From Acidimicrobiales bacterium (GTDB lineage: Bacteria; Actinomycetota; Acidimicrobiia; Acidimicrobiales; JACCXE01): a stretch of DNA of 64,000 nucleotides. Shown here piece by piece: positions 1 to 8,213 of this stretch. The notes under the pieces are model-generated. The model was given only the letters and a program-made list of their open reading frames with translations, ran no database searches and was not told the origin of the DNA. Position 1 is the stretch's first letter, and every line of letters begins with the position of its first letter. The stretch is from the NCBI GenBank assembly GCA_035546775.1, contig DASZWD010000030.1:143526-207525 (forward strand). Direction: 5' to 3'. Position numbers and translations under genes: made by a program.

Positions 1-127
1 ACTTGCCCGAACCGTTGGGTCCCATGACAGCGTGCACCTCACCGCTGCGCACCTCGAGGTCGATGCCCTTGAGGATGTCGCGGCCGGGAATCGACGCCGT
101 GAGCCCACGGATGGAGAGCACGCTCAC
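1..127 (-). CDS. sufC: SufC, Fe-S cluster assembly ATPase (N-terminal 42 residues only)
   Basis: SufC is the cytosolic ABC-type ATPase of the SufBCD scaffold that builds iron-sulfur clusters. Only its start lies in the window. The residues read SVLSIRGLTASIPGRDILKG and then reach the Walker A motif GPNGSGK at the window edge, which is typical of SufC. The GTG start overlaps the stop of the upstream Rieske gene by four bases (GTGA), indicating translational coupling in a sufD - ferredoxin - sufC operon. The rest of the gene, probably followed by other suf genes, lies outside the window. Confidence 0.88.
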   Translation of the reverse strand, partial: MSVLSIRGLTASIPGRDILKGIDLEVRSGEVHAVMGPNGSGK

Positions 128-438
128 GGCAACTCCACGTATACGTCGTCGCCGTCGACCTCGGTGGCGTACACCGGGACGGGGGCGGTAGCGGGCAGGC
201 ACTGCGGTTCGCCGTCGAGCAGGCTGAACGTCGAGCCGTGCTTCGGGCACTCGAGTTCGAGTTCGCCGGCGTACAGCTCGCCTTCGGACAGCGAGTAGTC
301 GGCGTGCGAGCAGACGTCGCCGATGGCATACACGCGCCCGCCGATCAACGCCGCAGCGATCTTGTGGCCCTCGACTTCGAAACGCGTCGCCGCCTCGTCG
401 GACAGCTCCTTCACCGAACACAGACGCACCCGGCTCAC
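124..438 (-). CDS. Rieske [2Fe-2S] ferredoxin inside the suf operon
   Basis: This is a 104-residue Rieske-type ferredoxin. The two cluster-binding motifs are visible as CSHADY and CPKHGSTF, giving the C-x-H and C-x2-H ligand pairs of a [2Fe-2S] cluster. It resembles small dioxygenase-type ferredoxins and is probably a cytosolic electron carrier. The GTG start was chosen because it overlaps the sufD stop (GTGA), and the gene's own stop overlaps the sufC start in the same way. Its place between sufD and sufC suggests it serves Fe-S assembly, perhaps as electron donor, but that role is inferred from position. Confidence 0.85.
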   Translation of the reverse strand: MSRVRLCSVKELSDEAATRFEVEGHKIAAALIGGRVYAIGDVCSHADYSLSEGELYAGELELECPKHGSTFSLLDGEPQCLPATAPVPVYATEVDGDDVYVELP

Positions 439-1649
439 AGCACCCCTCCGGCGGCGGCGAACTTCAGGGCAACGGCGGTGCGCAGCGCGTCGCGCAGCTC
501 GACGACGGGCGTGCGCTCGATGATGTCGTCGAAGAAACCGAGCACGATGAGCCGCTCGGCCACTTCGGTCGGCACGCCCCGGGCTTCCAGGTAGAAGCGC
601 TGGTCGGCGTCGACGGGCCCGACGGCGGACGCGTGCGAACACTTCACGTCGTTCTCTTCGATCTCGAGGTTGGGCACCGAGTCGGCGTGGGCGCCCTCGC
701 CGAGGACAAGGTTGCGATTGGTCTGGAACGCCGCTGATCCCGAGGCGCCGGGACGGATGCGGATGAGGCCCGAGTACACCGACCGGGACGTGTCGGTCAG
801 CACGCCCTTGAACAGCAGATCGCTGCTGGTCTTGGGCGCGTGGTGGTCCTGCATCGTGCGGAAGTCGTGGATCTGCTCGCCCGAACCGAAGTAGGCGGCG
901 ATGAGTTCGGCTGAGGCACCCGGGCCGAGGACCTTGGAGTCGAGCCGGGCGCGGGCGTACGCGCCGCCGAGCGCGATCGCCGCGCAGGTGAGGTGGCCGT
1001 CGCGTTCGACGCGCGCACCGGCCGTGGCGATCTGCCACACCTTCGGCCCGAGCGCCTGGACGGACTCGTAGCGCAGCGAGGCGTTGGCGCCGGCGCACAG
1101 TTCGACGACGGGCAGGATCAGCGCGTCGATCTCGGCCGAGAGCGCCACGTCGAGCACGGTGACATTGGCCGACGTGCCGGCGCGCACCAGGATGCGGGGA
1201 TACACGAGGGCGCCGTCGACGGTGACGTCGTGGACCACGACCACGGGCGTGTCGACGACGGCGTTGGCGGCGACGTCGACGACGACGCCCGACTCGCTGT
1301 AGGCGTCGTTGCGCAGGGTGAAGGCGTCGGGCTCGCTGATCGCCGAGCCCAGCTCGGCCGGAGCCTCGGCGAAGTCGGACAGCGCGCGCACGCTCAAGCC
1401 GGGAGCGTTGACCTCGAGGTGCACGATGCGGTCGTCGCGCACGACGACGAGGGCGGCGCGCTCGGCGGGCACGAGCGGGTGCTCGACCGCCGGATCCGCG
1501 GGGCCGGCGTCGGCCACGGCGGCGTAGCGGCCGAGGTCGAGACCGTCGATACGGCTGTAGCGCCACACTTCGAGGTCGGAAGTAGGCAGCGCGACGCCGT
1601 TCAAAGTCGCCTCGGCCGAGGCGCGTCGGGTCACCAGCCAGTCATTCAC
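435..1649 (-). CDS. sufD: SufD, Fe-S cluster assembly scaffold subunit
   Basis: A 404-residue SufD-like protein, the partner of SufB in the SufBC2D scaffold. The C-terminal half shows the expected beta-helix region, with FRTMQDHHAPKTSSDLLFKG and the stretch VKCSHASAVGPVDADQRFYL that is typical of SufD. The length fits the family. It is the first suf gene of this cluster and starts 17 bases after the stop of a flavoprotein gene on the same strand, so the two may share a transcript. The usual upstream partner sufB is absent here and is found at 14728-16134. Confidence 0.9.
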   Translation of the reverse strand: MNDWLVTRRASAEATLNGVALPTSDLEVWRYSRIDGLDLGRYAAVADAGPADPAVEHPLVPAERAALVVVRDDRIVHLEVNAPGLSVRALSDFAEAPAELGSAISEPDAFTLRNDAYSESGVVVDVAANAVVDTPVVVVHDVTVDGALVYPRILVRAGTSANVTVLDVALSAEIDALILPVVELCAGANASLRYESVQALGPKVWQIATAGARVERDGHLTCAAIALGGAYARARLDSKVLGPGASAELIAAYFGSGEQIHDFRTMQDHHAPKTSSDLLFKGVLTDTSRSVYSGLIRIRPGASGSAAFQTNRNLVLGEGAHADSVPNLEIEENDVKCSHASAVGPVDADQRFYLEARGVPTEVAERLIVLGFFDDIIERTPVVELRDALRTAVALKFAAAGGVL

Positions 1650-1666
1650 GGGATGGCAACTCTAGG

Positions 1667-2914
1667 TCACAGGCCTCCGACCCCAAACATCTCGGCGACC
1701 CGCACCGCGCTTTCGACCCCGTCCTCGTGGAAGCCCCACCCCCAGTAGGCGCCGCAGTAGTGGGTGCGGTTGACGCCGCTGATCTCCTTGTGCCGCCGCT
1801 GGGCGTCACGGCCCGCAGCCGTGAACACCGGATGGGCGTAATCGATGCGCTGGATGACCGTGGACGGGTCGATCGCCGCGGTGTGGTTGAGCGTGACGCA
1901 GAACTCGCGGTCGGCCCGCAGCGACTGGAGGCGGTTCATGTAATACGTGACCGTCGTCAGCGGGGGCGGGTCGGCCAGCAGGTGGAAGTTCCAGCTCGCC
2001 CAGGCCCGCCGCCGCCGCGGCAGCAGCGAACGGTCGGTGTGCAGCACGGCCTCGTTGTGCTGGTACGGAATGGCGCCGAGGATCTCGTGTTCGCGACCTG
2101 ACGCGTCGGTCAACCGCCGCAGCGCCTGGTCGGAGTGCACCGCGAACACCACTTCGTCGAAGCGCCGCGCCTCGCCGCCTGTGGGCTGCACCAGCACGTG
2201 GTCGTCGAGACGCGTCACCGCCGCCACCGGCGCCTTCACGTGAATCCGGTCGCGCATCGGGGCCACGAGCGCTTCGACGTAGCGGTGCGAACCGCCCACC
2301 ACTGTGCGCCACTTCGGCCGCCCGCGAATGGCGAGCATGCCGTGGTTGTCGAAGAACTCGGCGAGGAACGACGCCGGGAACTCCCACATCTGGCGTGGAT
2401 CGGCCGACCACACCGACGAGGCCTGCGGCACGATCAGCCGGTCGATGAAGGCCCGCGAGAAACGCTTGCGCTCGAGCCAGGCGCCGAGCGATTCGTCGCC
2501 CTCGGGGTCGTCGAGCAGTTCGCTCGCTTCGCGGTGGAAGCGGTTGAGGTCGTTGAGCATCCGGTAGAAGCCGGGTTGGAGGGCGTGGGTGCGCTTGGCG
2601 AAGATGCCGTTGACGCCGGTGCTGGCGTACTCGAAATCGCCGTGGTCGTCGGTGACCGAAAAGCTCATGTCCGAGGGCTGCCAGCCCACGCCGAGGGTGC
2701 GCAACAACCGCTCGAATAGCGGGTAGTTGCGGTCGTTGAACACGATGAAGCCGGTGTCGACCCAGTACGTGTTGTCGGCGGTGTCGACCCGGACGGTGTT
2801 GGTGTGGCCGCCGATGTAGTCGCCGGCCTCGAAGACCGTGACGGCGTGTTTGCGCCGCAAGAGGTGGGCGGCTACGAGTCCCGAGACGCCGCCGCCGATG
2901 ACCGCGATCTCCAC
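1667..2914 (-). CDS. FAD-dependent amine-oxidase-like protein (COG2907; UfaD-like candidate)
   Basis: A 415-residue flavoprotein. The N-terminus carries the dinucleotide-binding motif VIGGGVSGLVAAHLL followed by FEAGDYIGGHTNT, which is characteristic of the COG2907 group of 'NAD/FAD-binding' proteins. COG2907 proteins commonly sit beside DUF1365 and cyclopropane-synthase-type genes, as here. In Rhodobacter a protein of this kind (UfaD, from memory) desaturates a methylated phospholipid acyl chain on the way to furan fatty acids, so a membrane-lipid substrate is likely. The GTG start at 2914 is 31 bases from the divergent methyltransferase start region, and the gap holds an inverted repeat. 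Function is inferred from family and neighbours. Confidence 0.75.
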   Translation of the reverse strand: MEIAVIGGGVSGLVAAHLLRRKHAVTVFEAGDYIGGHTNTVRVDTADNTYWVDTGFIVFNDRNYPLFERLLRTLGVGWQPSDMSFSVTDDHGDFEYASTGVNGIFAKRTHALQPGFYRMLNDLNRFHREASELLDDPEGDESLGAWLERKRFSRAFIDRLIVPQASSVWSADPRQMWEFPASFLAEFFDNHGMLAIRGRPKWRTVVGGSHRYVEALVAPMRDRIHVKAPVAAVTRLDDHVLVQPTGGEARRFDEVVFAVHSDQALRRLTDASGREHEILGAIPYQHNEAVLHTDRSLLPRRRRAWASWNFHLLADPPPLTTVTYYMNRLQSLRADREFCVTLNHTAAIDPSTVIQRIDYAHPVFTAAGRDAQRRHKEISGVNRTHYCGAYWGWGFHEDGVESAVRVAEMFGVGGL

Positions 2915-2918
2915 GGAA

Positions 2919-2951
2919 TGTCATCCGGTGCCGCCCGGGCTCCGGATGACA
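2919..2951. promoter_or_regulatory. Inverted repeat TGTCATCCGG-N13-CCGGATGACA in divergent promoter
   Basis: Two perfect 10-base arms (2919-2928 and 2942-2951) separated by 13 bases sit between the divergent COG2907 gene and the first methyltransferase. The same half-site recurs as a compact palindrome at 4832-4845 in the other divergent promoter of this island. That makes it a good candidate for a shared operator. The regulator is unknown. Confidence 0.6.
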
Positions 2952-2954
2952 GAT

Positions 2955-4001
2955 ATGACGGCTCGCCGCTACGAACTGCTCGATCGCGCTCTCAGCCTCG
3001 GGGTCGTGCCCGACGCCGCGCTGCGACTCGGATCACGCCTCAGCGCCTGGAACCGGGAGCGCAACGAGGCGCGCGGCGGCGTCGAAGCCCAGGAGCGCCG
3101 CAGCGCCGACATCGTCGCCCACATGTCGACCGGGCCGGTGGCCGAGCTGCCCGCCAAGGCGAACGAGCAGCACTACGAACTGCCGGCCGATTTCATGGCG
3201 CTGTTCATGGGGGCGCGGCGCAAGTACAGCTGCTGCTACTGGCCCGCGGGCGTCGACACCCTCGACGCCGCCGAGGACGCCATGCTGCGCCTCACCTGCG
3301 AACGGGCGCGCATCGCCGACGGCATGCAGGTCCTCGACCTCGGCTGCGGCTGGGGCGCGCTGTCGCTGTGGATGGCGGAGCACTACGACGTGTGCATTGT
3401 GGCGGTGTCGAACTCGCAGTCGCAGCGCGCCTGGATCGAAGCCGAACGCGACCGCCGGGGGCTGACCGAGAAGCTCGAAGTGATCACCGCCGACGTCAAC
3501 GCATTCGAGCCCGAAGGCAGCTTCGATCGCGTCGTGTCCGTCGAGATGTTCGAGCACATGCGCAACTGGAAGGAGCTGCTGCACCGCATCTCCACGTGGC
3601 TAAAGCCCGATGGCCTGCTGTTCGTCCACGTGTTCTCGCACCGCAGCCTCGCCTACCGCTTCGCCGACACCTGGGCGTCGGAGCGATTCTTCACCGCCGG
3701 CACGATGCCGTCGCACGACCTGTTGCTCCGCTTCGGTGAGGACTTCGCCGTGCGTGAGCGCTGGGCGCTCGACGGTTCGCACTACGCCAAGACGCTCGCC
3801 GCGTGGCTCGAGCGCTTCGACGCCCGCCGCGACGAGGCCCTCGCCGTCCTGCGCCGGGACCGTTCCGAGTCCGAGGCCCGCCGCCTTGTCGCCACGTGGC
3901 GACTGTTCTTCATCTCTACGAAGGAGATTTGGAGCTGGCGCCGGGGGAACGCCTGGATGGTGTCGCACTACCTGCTCGATCCGTCGCCTGCGCAGCGATA
4001 G
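2955..4001 (+). CDS. Cyclopropane-fatty-acid-synthase-like SAM methyltransferase (first copy)
   Basis: A protein of about 348 residues in the CFA synthase/mycolic acid methyltransferase family, which methylates double bonds of phospholipid acyl chains with S-adenosylmethionine. Visible motifs are YSCCYWP, the SAM-binding VLDLGCGWGALSLWM, and VSVEMFEHM. It lacks the extra N-terminal domain of full CFA synthases. ATG 2955 was chosen because the alternative ATG at 2946 lies inside the operator arm; both remain possible. The last 86 bases overlap the 3' end of the hydrolase on the other strand. Together with the second copy at 5592 it could give two successive methylations. Confidence 0.8.
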   Translation: MTARRYELLDRALSLGVVPDAALRLGSRLSAWNRERNEARGGVEAQERRSADIVAHMSTGPVAELPAKANEQHYELPADFMALFMGARRKYSCCYWPAGVDTLDAAEDAMLRLTCERARIADGMQVLDLGCGWGALSLWMAEHYDVCIVAVSNSQSQRAWIEAERDRRGLTEKLEVITADVNAFEPEGSFDRVVSVEMFEHMRNWKELLHRISTWLKPDGLLFVHVFSHRSLAYRFADTWASERFFTAGTMPSHDLLLRFGEDFAVRERWALDGSHYAKTLAAWLERFDARRDEALAVLRRDRSESEARRLVATWRLFFISTKEIWSWRRGNAWMVSHYLLDPSPAQR

Positions 4002-4806
4002 GGCCGATCACGTCGGCGGCGATCCGACGGTAGAGCTCTCCGTCGAACAGATCGCTGGCGTGGCCGTGACCCGGACGCCACCACACCGTCGCCGTCGTGC
4101 CGGCGCGTGCCGCCAGTGCCTCGACCTGATCGGCGCCGAAGTACCAGTCGTCGGGGTCGTGGACGAGCAGCAGCGGTGCCGGGGCGATGTTCGCCACGAC
4201 GTCGATCGGGTCGCACCACCCGAGCCCGGCCACGTCGACGAGGCGCACGCGCATGAACAACCGCATCCCGCCCCGGGTGATGCCAGAGCTGGCGGCGCGC
4301 AGGAGCCGAGCGACGCCTTGGCGTGGCCGCTCCGGCGTCCACCAACCCGGACCCGAGATCGAAACGACGGCGTCGGGGACCCGCAGGCCGCGTTCGGCTG
4401 CCGTGCCGCAGTACACGACCGAAGCCGCCGCGCCCAGGCTGACGCCGACCAGAACGAGCGCCTGGCCCGCCGGCACGGCGGCGACGGCGGCGGCGACGTC
4501 AGCGGACTCGACCGAGCCGAGCGTGCTGGCGCCGCCCGAGTGCCCGTGGCCCCGCAACTCGAGCACCACGACGTTGGCGTGGGCCGCCATGGCCGAGGCG
4601 AACTCGACCAGCTTGGAATGACGATGCCAGTGCCCGAATCCGGGGGCGATGAGGACGGTCACCCCGCTGGTCGGCGGGCCGGCGAGCGTGACGGTATGCA
4701 GCCGCACGCCATCGCTGGTGGTGACGTAGCCGTCGACCCCGGCGCGGTAGCGCGGGGCGATGACGTAGTTGCGCATCCAGGCTCCGAGCACACCACCGAG
4801 ACGCAT
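3916..4806 (-). CDS. Alpha/beta hydrolase in lipid-modification island
   Basis: A hydrolase of about 296 residues. The nucleophile elbow reads GVSLGAAAS (GxSxG), an HG-type oxyanion region is seen as LRGHGHSGG, and a candidate catalytic His lies in RPGHGHASD near the C-terminus. The substrate is unknown; a lipid ester or thioester would suit the context. The start is placed at the ATG at 4806 because AGGAAAG lies about six bases upstream. A longer in-frame start at 4836 falls inside the palindrome 4832-4845. The 3' end overlaps the convergent methyltransferase by 86 bases. Confidence 0.7.
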   Translation of the reverse strand: MRLGGVLGAWMRNYVIAPRYRAGVDGYVTTSDGVRLHTVTLAGPPTSGVTVLIAPGFGHWHRHSKLVEFASAMAAHANVVVLELRGHGHSGGASTLGSVESADVAAAVAAVPAGQALVLVGVSLGAAASVVYCGTAAERGLRVPDAVVSISGPGWWTPERPRQGVARLLRAASSGITRGGMRLFMRVRLVDVAGLGWCDPIDVVANIAPAPLLLVHDPDDWYFGADQVEALAARAGTTATVWWRPGHGHASDLFDGELYRRIAADVIGPIAAQATDRAGSATPSRRSPGASSKSPS

Positions 4807-4831
4807 CGCAGCTTTCCTACGGGGCTGATCC

Positions 4832-4845
4832 GTCATCCGGATGAC
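4832..4845. promoter_or_regulatory. Perfect 14-base palindrome GTCATCCGGATGAC, candidate operator
   Basis: A perfect palindrome in the short divergent gap between the alpha/beta hydrolase and DUF1365. It uses the same half-site as the spaced repeat at 2919-2951. Two copies in the two divergent promoters of one island suggest common control by one DNA-binding protein. Confidence 0.6.
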
Positions 4846-4866
4846 CCGTGGCGACGGATAGAGGTC

Positions 4867-5592
4867 ATGGCCGTGGGAACCGCCAGCGCCGTGTACGAGG
4901 GCACCGTGCGCCACCGCCGCTACACCGAGCACCCCCAGGTGTTCACGCACCGCGTCGCCATGGCGTACCTCGACCTCGCCGAGATGCCGACGTCGTTAGG
5001 CAGCGGGTTCAGCTTCGAGCGGTCCGACTTCATGGGCGACCCCGCCCAACCGCTCGACGAGTGCGTACGCGACGCCGTCGCCGCGGGGCTCGCCTTCCGG
5101 CCGACCGGGGCCGTCCGCCTGTTGACGACGCTGCGCAGCTTCGGCCACAGCTTCAACCCGGCCAGCTTCTACTACTGCTTCGACGAATCGGACCGATTGC
5201 AGGCCGTCGCCGTCGAGGTGACCAACACTCCGTGGCGTGAACGTCACACCTACGTCATGGCGTGCGACCCCGAACGCACGACCACGGCGAGGGTGACCAA
5301 GCGCCTCCACGTCTCCCCGTTCTTGGACATGGATCACACCTACAACTTCACCCTCCGCCCGCCCTCGAGCACGCTGTTCGTGCACATCGACAACTTCCAG
5401 GACGATCGGCGCGTGTTCGACGCCACGCTGCACCTCGAACGCCAACCGTTCGATCGCGCCACGCTGCGCCGCATCGCCTGGCGATATCCGCTCCCGAGCC
5501 GGCGTCATCTCGCACTGATCTACGGTCACGCTGCCGCGCTGTCGGCCCGGGGCGTGAAGGTGCGGCGTCACCGCAAGGCGGTCTCCGCGTGA
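4867..5592 (+). CDS. DUF1365 family protein (UfaO-like candidate)
   Basis: A 241-residue DUF1365 (COG3496) protein. Recognisable features are an early RHRRYTEHPQVFTHRVAMAY, then FNPASFYYCFD, and later KRLHVSPFLDMDHTYNF, all conserved in the family. Its genes almost always sit next to a COG2907 flavoprotein and a CFA-type methyltransferase. From memory, the Rhodobacter member (UfaO) is proposed to add O2-derived oxygen to a methylated diene to form a furan ring. ATG 4867 follows an AGAGG element. The stop overlaps the next ATG (TGATG). It contains one in-frame TTA codon at 4996, rare in this genome. Confidence 0.82.
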   Translation: MAVGTASAVYEGTVRHRRYTEHPQVFTHRVAMAYLDLAEMPTSLGSGFSFERSDFMGDPAQPLDECVRDAVAAGLAFRPTGAVRLLTTLRSFGHSFNPASFYYCFDESDRLQAVAVEVTNTPWRERHTYVMACDPERTTTARVTKRLHVSPFLDMDHTYNFTLRPPSSTLFVHIDNFQDDRRVFDATLHLERQPFDRATLRRIAWRYPLPSRRHLALIYGHAAALSARGVKVRRHRKAVSA

Positions 5593-6857
5593 TGCCGGCG
5601 CAGACGGCGCGCCGCGCCGCCCTGACGGTGCTGCGGCGAATTCGCGTCGGGCAACTCACGATCCACGATCACACCGGTGAAGTCATCGTGTGCGGGCCCG
5701 GCGGCGACGGCCCACGCGCCGAGGTGTTCGTCCGCGACGAGCGGGCCTGGCGGCTCGTGCTGCGCGGCAGCCGCGGCATCGTCGACGGGTACGTCGACGG
5801 ATGGTGGGACACACCCGATCTGACGGCGGTGTTCCGCGTGGCGGCGCGCAACATCGGGCGCGCCGACCGGCTCGTGGCGAAGCTCTCACCGATACGCACG
5901 CCATGGCTGCGCCTGCGCAGCGGGTTCGTGCGGAACACGCCGAGCCGGAGCCGCAAGGACATCTCGGCGCACTACGACCTGGGTAACGACATGTTCGCGT
6001 TGTGGCTCGACCCGCGACTGATGTACTCGTGCGCCTTCTTCGCCGAACGCGACACGCCGCTCGCCGAGGCCGCTGAGGCCAAGCTCGAGGCGACCTGCCG
6101 CAAGCTCGACCTGCGCGCCGACGACCACCTGCTCGAGATCGGCACCGGCTGGGGCGGCTTCGCCGTCTACGCCGCCACGACGCGGGGCTGTCGGGTCACC
6201 ACGACCACCATCTCGCGCGAGCAGTACGACGAGGCCGTCGCCCGCGTGAAAGCGGCCGGCGTCGACCACCTCGTCGAGGTACGCCTCGACGACTACCGTG
6301 AGCTCACCGGCACCTACGACAAGCTCGTATCCATCGAGATGATCGAAGCCGTCGGCTACCGCGACTTCGACACCTTCTTTGCCCGCTGCTCGGCGCTCCT
6401 GAAGCCCGACGGCCTCATGGTGTTGCAGGCGATCACGATCGACGATCGCAGCTTCGAGATCTCGAAGGACGCCCGCAGCTTCATCCGCACCTACATCTTC
6501 CCCAACGGCTGCTTGCCCTCGGTCGAAGTGATGGCGCATCACGTCAAGCACGACACCGACATGCGGACGCTGCGCCTCGACGACTACGCGGACCACTACG
6601 CCGAGACGCTGCGGCGCTGGCGAAACAACTTCGAGGCTGCCACCGACGCGCTCGACGCGCTGGGTTACGACGAGCGCTTCCGCCGGTTGTGGCGCGCGTA
6701 CCTCTGCTACTGCGAGGCCGGCTTCGACGAGCGCCACGTCGGCCTCGTGCAGCTGGTCCTGGCGAAGCCGCTGTATCGCGCCGACGGCGTGCCGGAACGC
6801 GCCACGCACGACGCGCCGACGGCGTCATCGGTCCAGCGCTCCTACGCTACGAGGTGA
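5592..6857 (+). CDS. Cyclopropane-fatty-acyl-phospholipid synthase (second copy)
   Basis: A 421-residue full-length CFA synthase-like enzyme that transfers a methyl group from S-adenosylmethionine to unsaturated phospholipid chains at the membrane surface. An N-terminal domain (about 1-120, with GIVDGYVDGWWDTPDLTAVF) precedes AHYDLGNDMFALWLDP, the SAM motif LLEIGTGWGGFAVYA, SIEMIEAVG, and the family C-terminus YCEAGFDERHVGLVQLVLAK. It is translationally coupled to DUF1365 upstream and to the dioxygenase downstream (TGATG at both joints), so the three form one operon. Product type (cyclopropane, methyl branch or furan precursor) cannot be read from the sequence. Confidence 0.88.
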   Translation: MPAQTARRAALTVLRRIRVGQLTIHDHTGEVIVCGPGGDGPRAEVFVRDERAWRLVLRGSRGIVDGYVDGWWDTPDLTAVFRVAARNIGRADRLVAKLSPIRTPWLRLRSGFVRNTPSRSRKDISAHYDLGNDMFALWLDPRLMYSCAFFAERDTPLAEAAEAKLEATCRKLDLRADDHLLEIGTGWGGFAVYAATTRGCRVTTTTISREQYDEAVARVKAAGVDHLVEVRLDDYRELTGTYDKLVSIEMIEAVGYRDFDTFFARCSALLKPDGLMVLQAITIDDRSFEISKDARSFIRTYIFPNGCLPSVEVMAHHVKHDTDMRTLRLDDYADHYAETLRRWRNNFEAATDALDALGYDERFRRLWRAYLCYCEAGFDERHVGLVQLVLAKPLYRADGVPERATHDAPTASSVQRSYATR

Positions 6858-7624
6858 TGCTGACAGAGGAGCAGTTGGCGCAGTACGCCGAAGTCGGATA
6901 CGTCCGCATCGAGCGGTTCAGCGACGCCGCGACGTGCCAGGCGATGCTGGACCGCGTGATCGCGGTGGCGCGGGCCCACGCCGAAGGTGATCGTTCAGCC
7001 GGGTGGCTGCTGCCCGAGGCGAACCTCGCCGGGACCGCGGGCCGACCCGAGCAACTTGTCGCGAAAATCTTCCGGCTGCATCGCGACTCGGTGTTCCACG
7101 AGTGGATCACGGCGCCTGCCGTCGTCGACATCGCCGCCGACCTCATCGGGTCGCCCGACGTCGACTGCTTCCTGTCGCAGTTCATCTTCAAGAACCCGGG
7201 CGCGTGGGGCCAGCCCTGGCACCAGGACAGCCATTACTTCGCCTTCGGCCCCGAAAACGGCGGGCGGCCGATCGTCGGTCTGTGGCTGGCGGTGACGGAT
7301 GCAACGCTCGAGAACGGCTGCTTGTGGGTCGTGCCCGGCTCGCACCACGAGCCCGTGCACGAGCACGTCGACGACCGCCGCCCCGGCGCTAACTACGGCT
7401 ACCGCGAAATCGTCGACTTCGACACGTCGGCGCAGGTACCCGTGCTGATGCACGCCGGGGACCTACTCCTATTCGACAGCCACCTCATGCACCGCTCGAC
7501 CGACAACGTCAGCAACGGCATCCGCGCCGCCATGGTGTACCACTGCGCAGCCACCGGGACGGTGGACCTCGCCGATCACCCCATCAACGACTTCATGACG
7601 GTGCGGAGCGTGTCGAACCGCTGA
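6857..7624 (+). CDS. Phytanoyl-CoA dioxygenase (PhyH) family protein
   Basis: A 255-residue Fe(II)/2-oxoglutarate-type dioxygenase of the PhyH family. The iron ligands appear as the HxD motif in WHQDSHYF and a distal His in SHLMHRSTDN. A charged stretch follows that would hold the 2-oxoglutarate-binding Arg. The ATG overlaps the stop of the CFA synthase gene, so it is the last gene of the DUF1365-CFA-PhyH operon, which suggests it hydroxylates a methylated or cyclopropanated acyl chain. The substrate is unproven. The last 49 bases overlap the phosphatase gene on the other strand. Confidence 0.8.
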   Translation: MLTEEQLAQYAEVGYVRIERFSDAATCQAMLDRVIAVARAHAEGDRSAGWLLPEANLAGTAGRPEQLVAKIFRLHRDSVFHEWITAPAVVDIAADLIGSPDVDCFLSQFIFKNPGAWGQPWHQDSHYFAFGPENGGRPIVGLWLAVTDATLENGCLWVVPGSHHEPVHEHVDDRRPGANYGYREIVDFDTSAQVPVLMHAGDLLLFDSHLMHRSTDNVSNGIRAAMVYHCAATGTVDLADHPINDFMTVRSVSNR

Positions 7625-8196
7625 TAAGCGATGCTCTCGTCGTCGCACCAGGTCGCGAGAGCTTCAGTGGCGAACACCACATCGGCGGCACGCGCCGCGT
7701 GGCGGTCGCTCGTCCCGTCGCCCACGAATACCGTCGTGCGCCCGCGAGCCGCAGCTTCCTCGATCAAGCGGCGCTTGCACGTGCCGCACTGGGCGCACTC
7801 GACGCAGTCGGGATTCGCATTCGGGAACCGCATCGTGTTGGTCGCGAAGTCGACTTCGTTGGTGAAGACGGGCACACCGAACGGGTCGACGCGGTCGTGC
7901 ACGTAGAAGCCGAACCCGTCGGAGACGACGGTCACCTCCGCGCCCCCCGCCCGTAATGCCTCCACCAGGGGCCCGAACGCCGGGTCAATCGGCACTTCGG
8001 CGGCCACCGCGTGGCGCGTCGCTTCGTCGACGTCGGTGGGGATGCACGCCCACTGCTCGACCATGCACTGACGGCTACCGATGACGCCGTCGCAGTAGCG
8101 GTCGTCGAGCGCCCGCCAGTCGCCCGTCGCCAGCCGCTCGAGCAGGTGGACGCCGATGTCCTTGGTCGAGATGGTCCCGTCGAAATCGAAGAACAC
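7576..8196 (-). CDS. HAD-IB family phosphatase, MtnX-like
   Basis: A 206-residue haloacid-dehalogenase phosphatase. Motif I is FFDFDGTIS at the N-terminus, motif II is in VTVVSDG, and motif III/IV is FVGDGTSDRHAA. A cysteine cluster (C-x2-C-x2-C-x2-C in DCVECAQCGTCKRR) sits in the region where MtnX-like enzymes also carry cysteines. A substrate similar to the methylthiopentenyl phosphate of methionine salvage is possible but not shown. The GTG start at 8196 is followed at once by the catalytic aspartates. Its stop lies inside the 3' end of the convergent PhyH gene. Confidence 0.75.
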   Translation of the reverse strand: MFFDFDGTISTKDIGVHLLERLATGDWRALDDRYCDGVIGSRQCMVEQWACIPTDVDEATRHAVAAEVPIDPAFGPLVEALRAGGAEVTVVSDGFGFYVHDRVDPFGVPVFTNEVDFATNTMRFPNANPDCVECAQCGTCKRRLIEEAAARGRTTVFVGDGTSDRHAARAADVVFATEALATWCDDESIAYQRFDTLRTVMKSLMG

Positions 8197-8213
8197 CGAC
8201 GCGGTGGCGAGGT

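Noticed and set aside
439..1566. Minus-strand extension of the Rieske frame upstream to 1566
   Set aside because: It overlaps sufD in another frame and is an Arg-rich translation with no domain match. The GTGA overlap gives the true start at 438.
3610..4866. Plus-strand extension of the DUF1365 frame upstream to 3610
   Set aside because: It runs through the first methyltransferase and antisense to the hydrolase. The family start and ribosome-binding site are at 4867.
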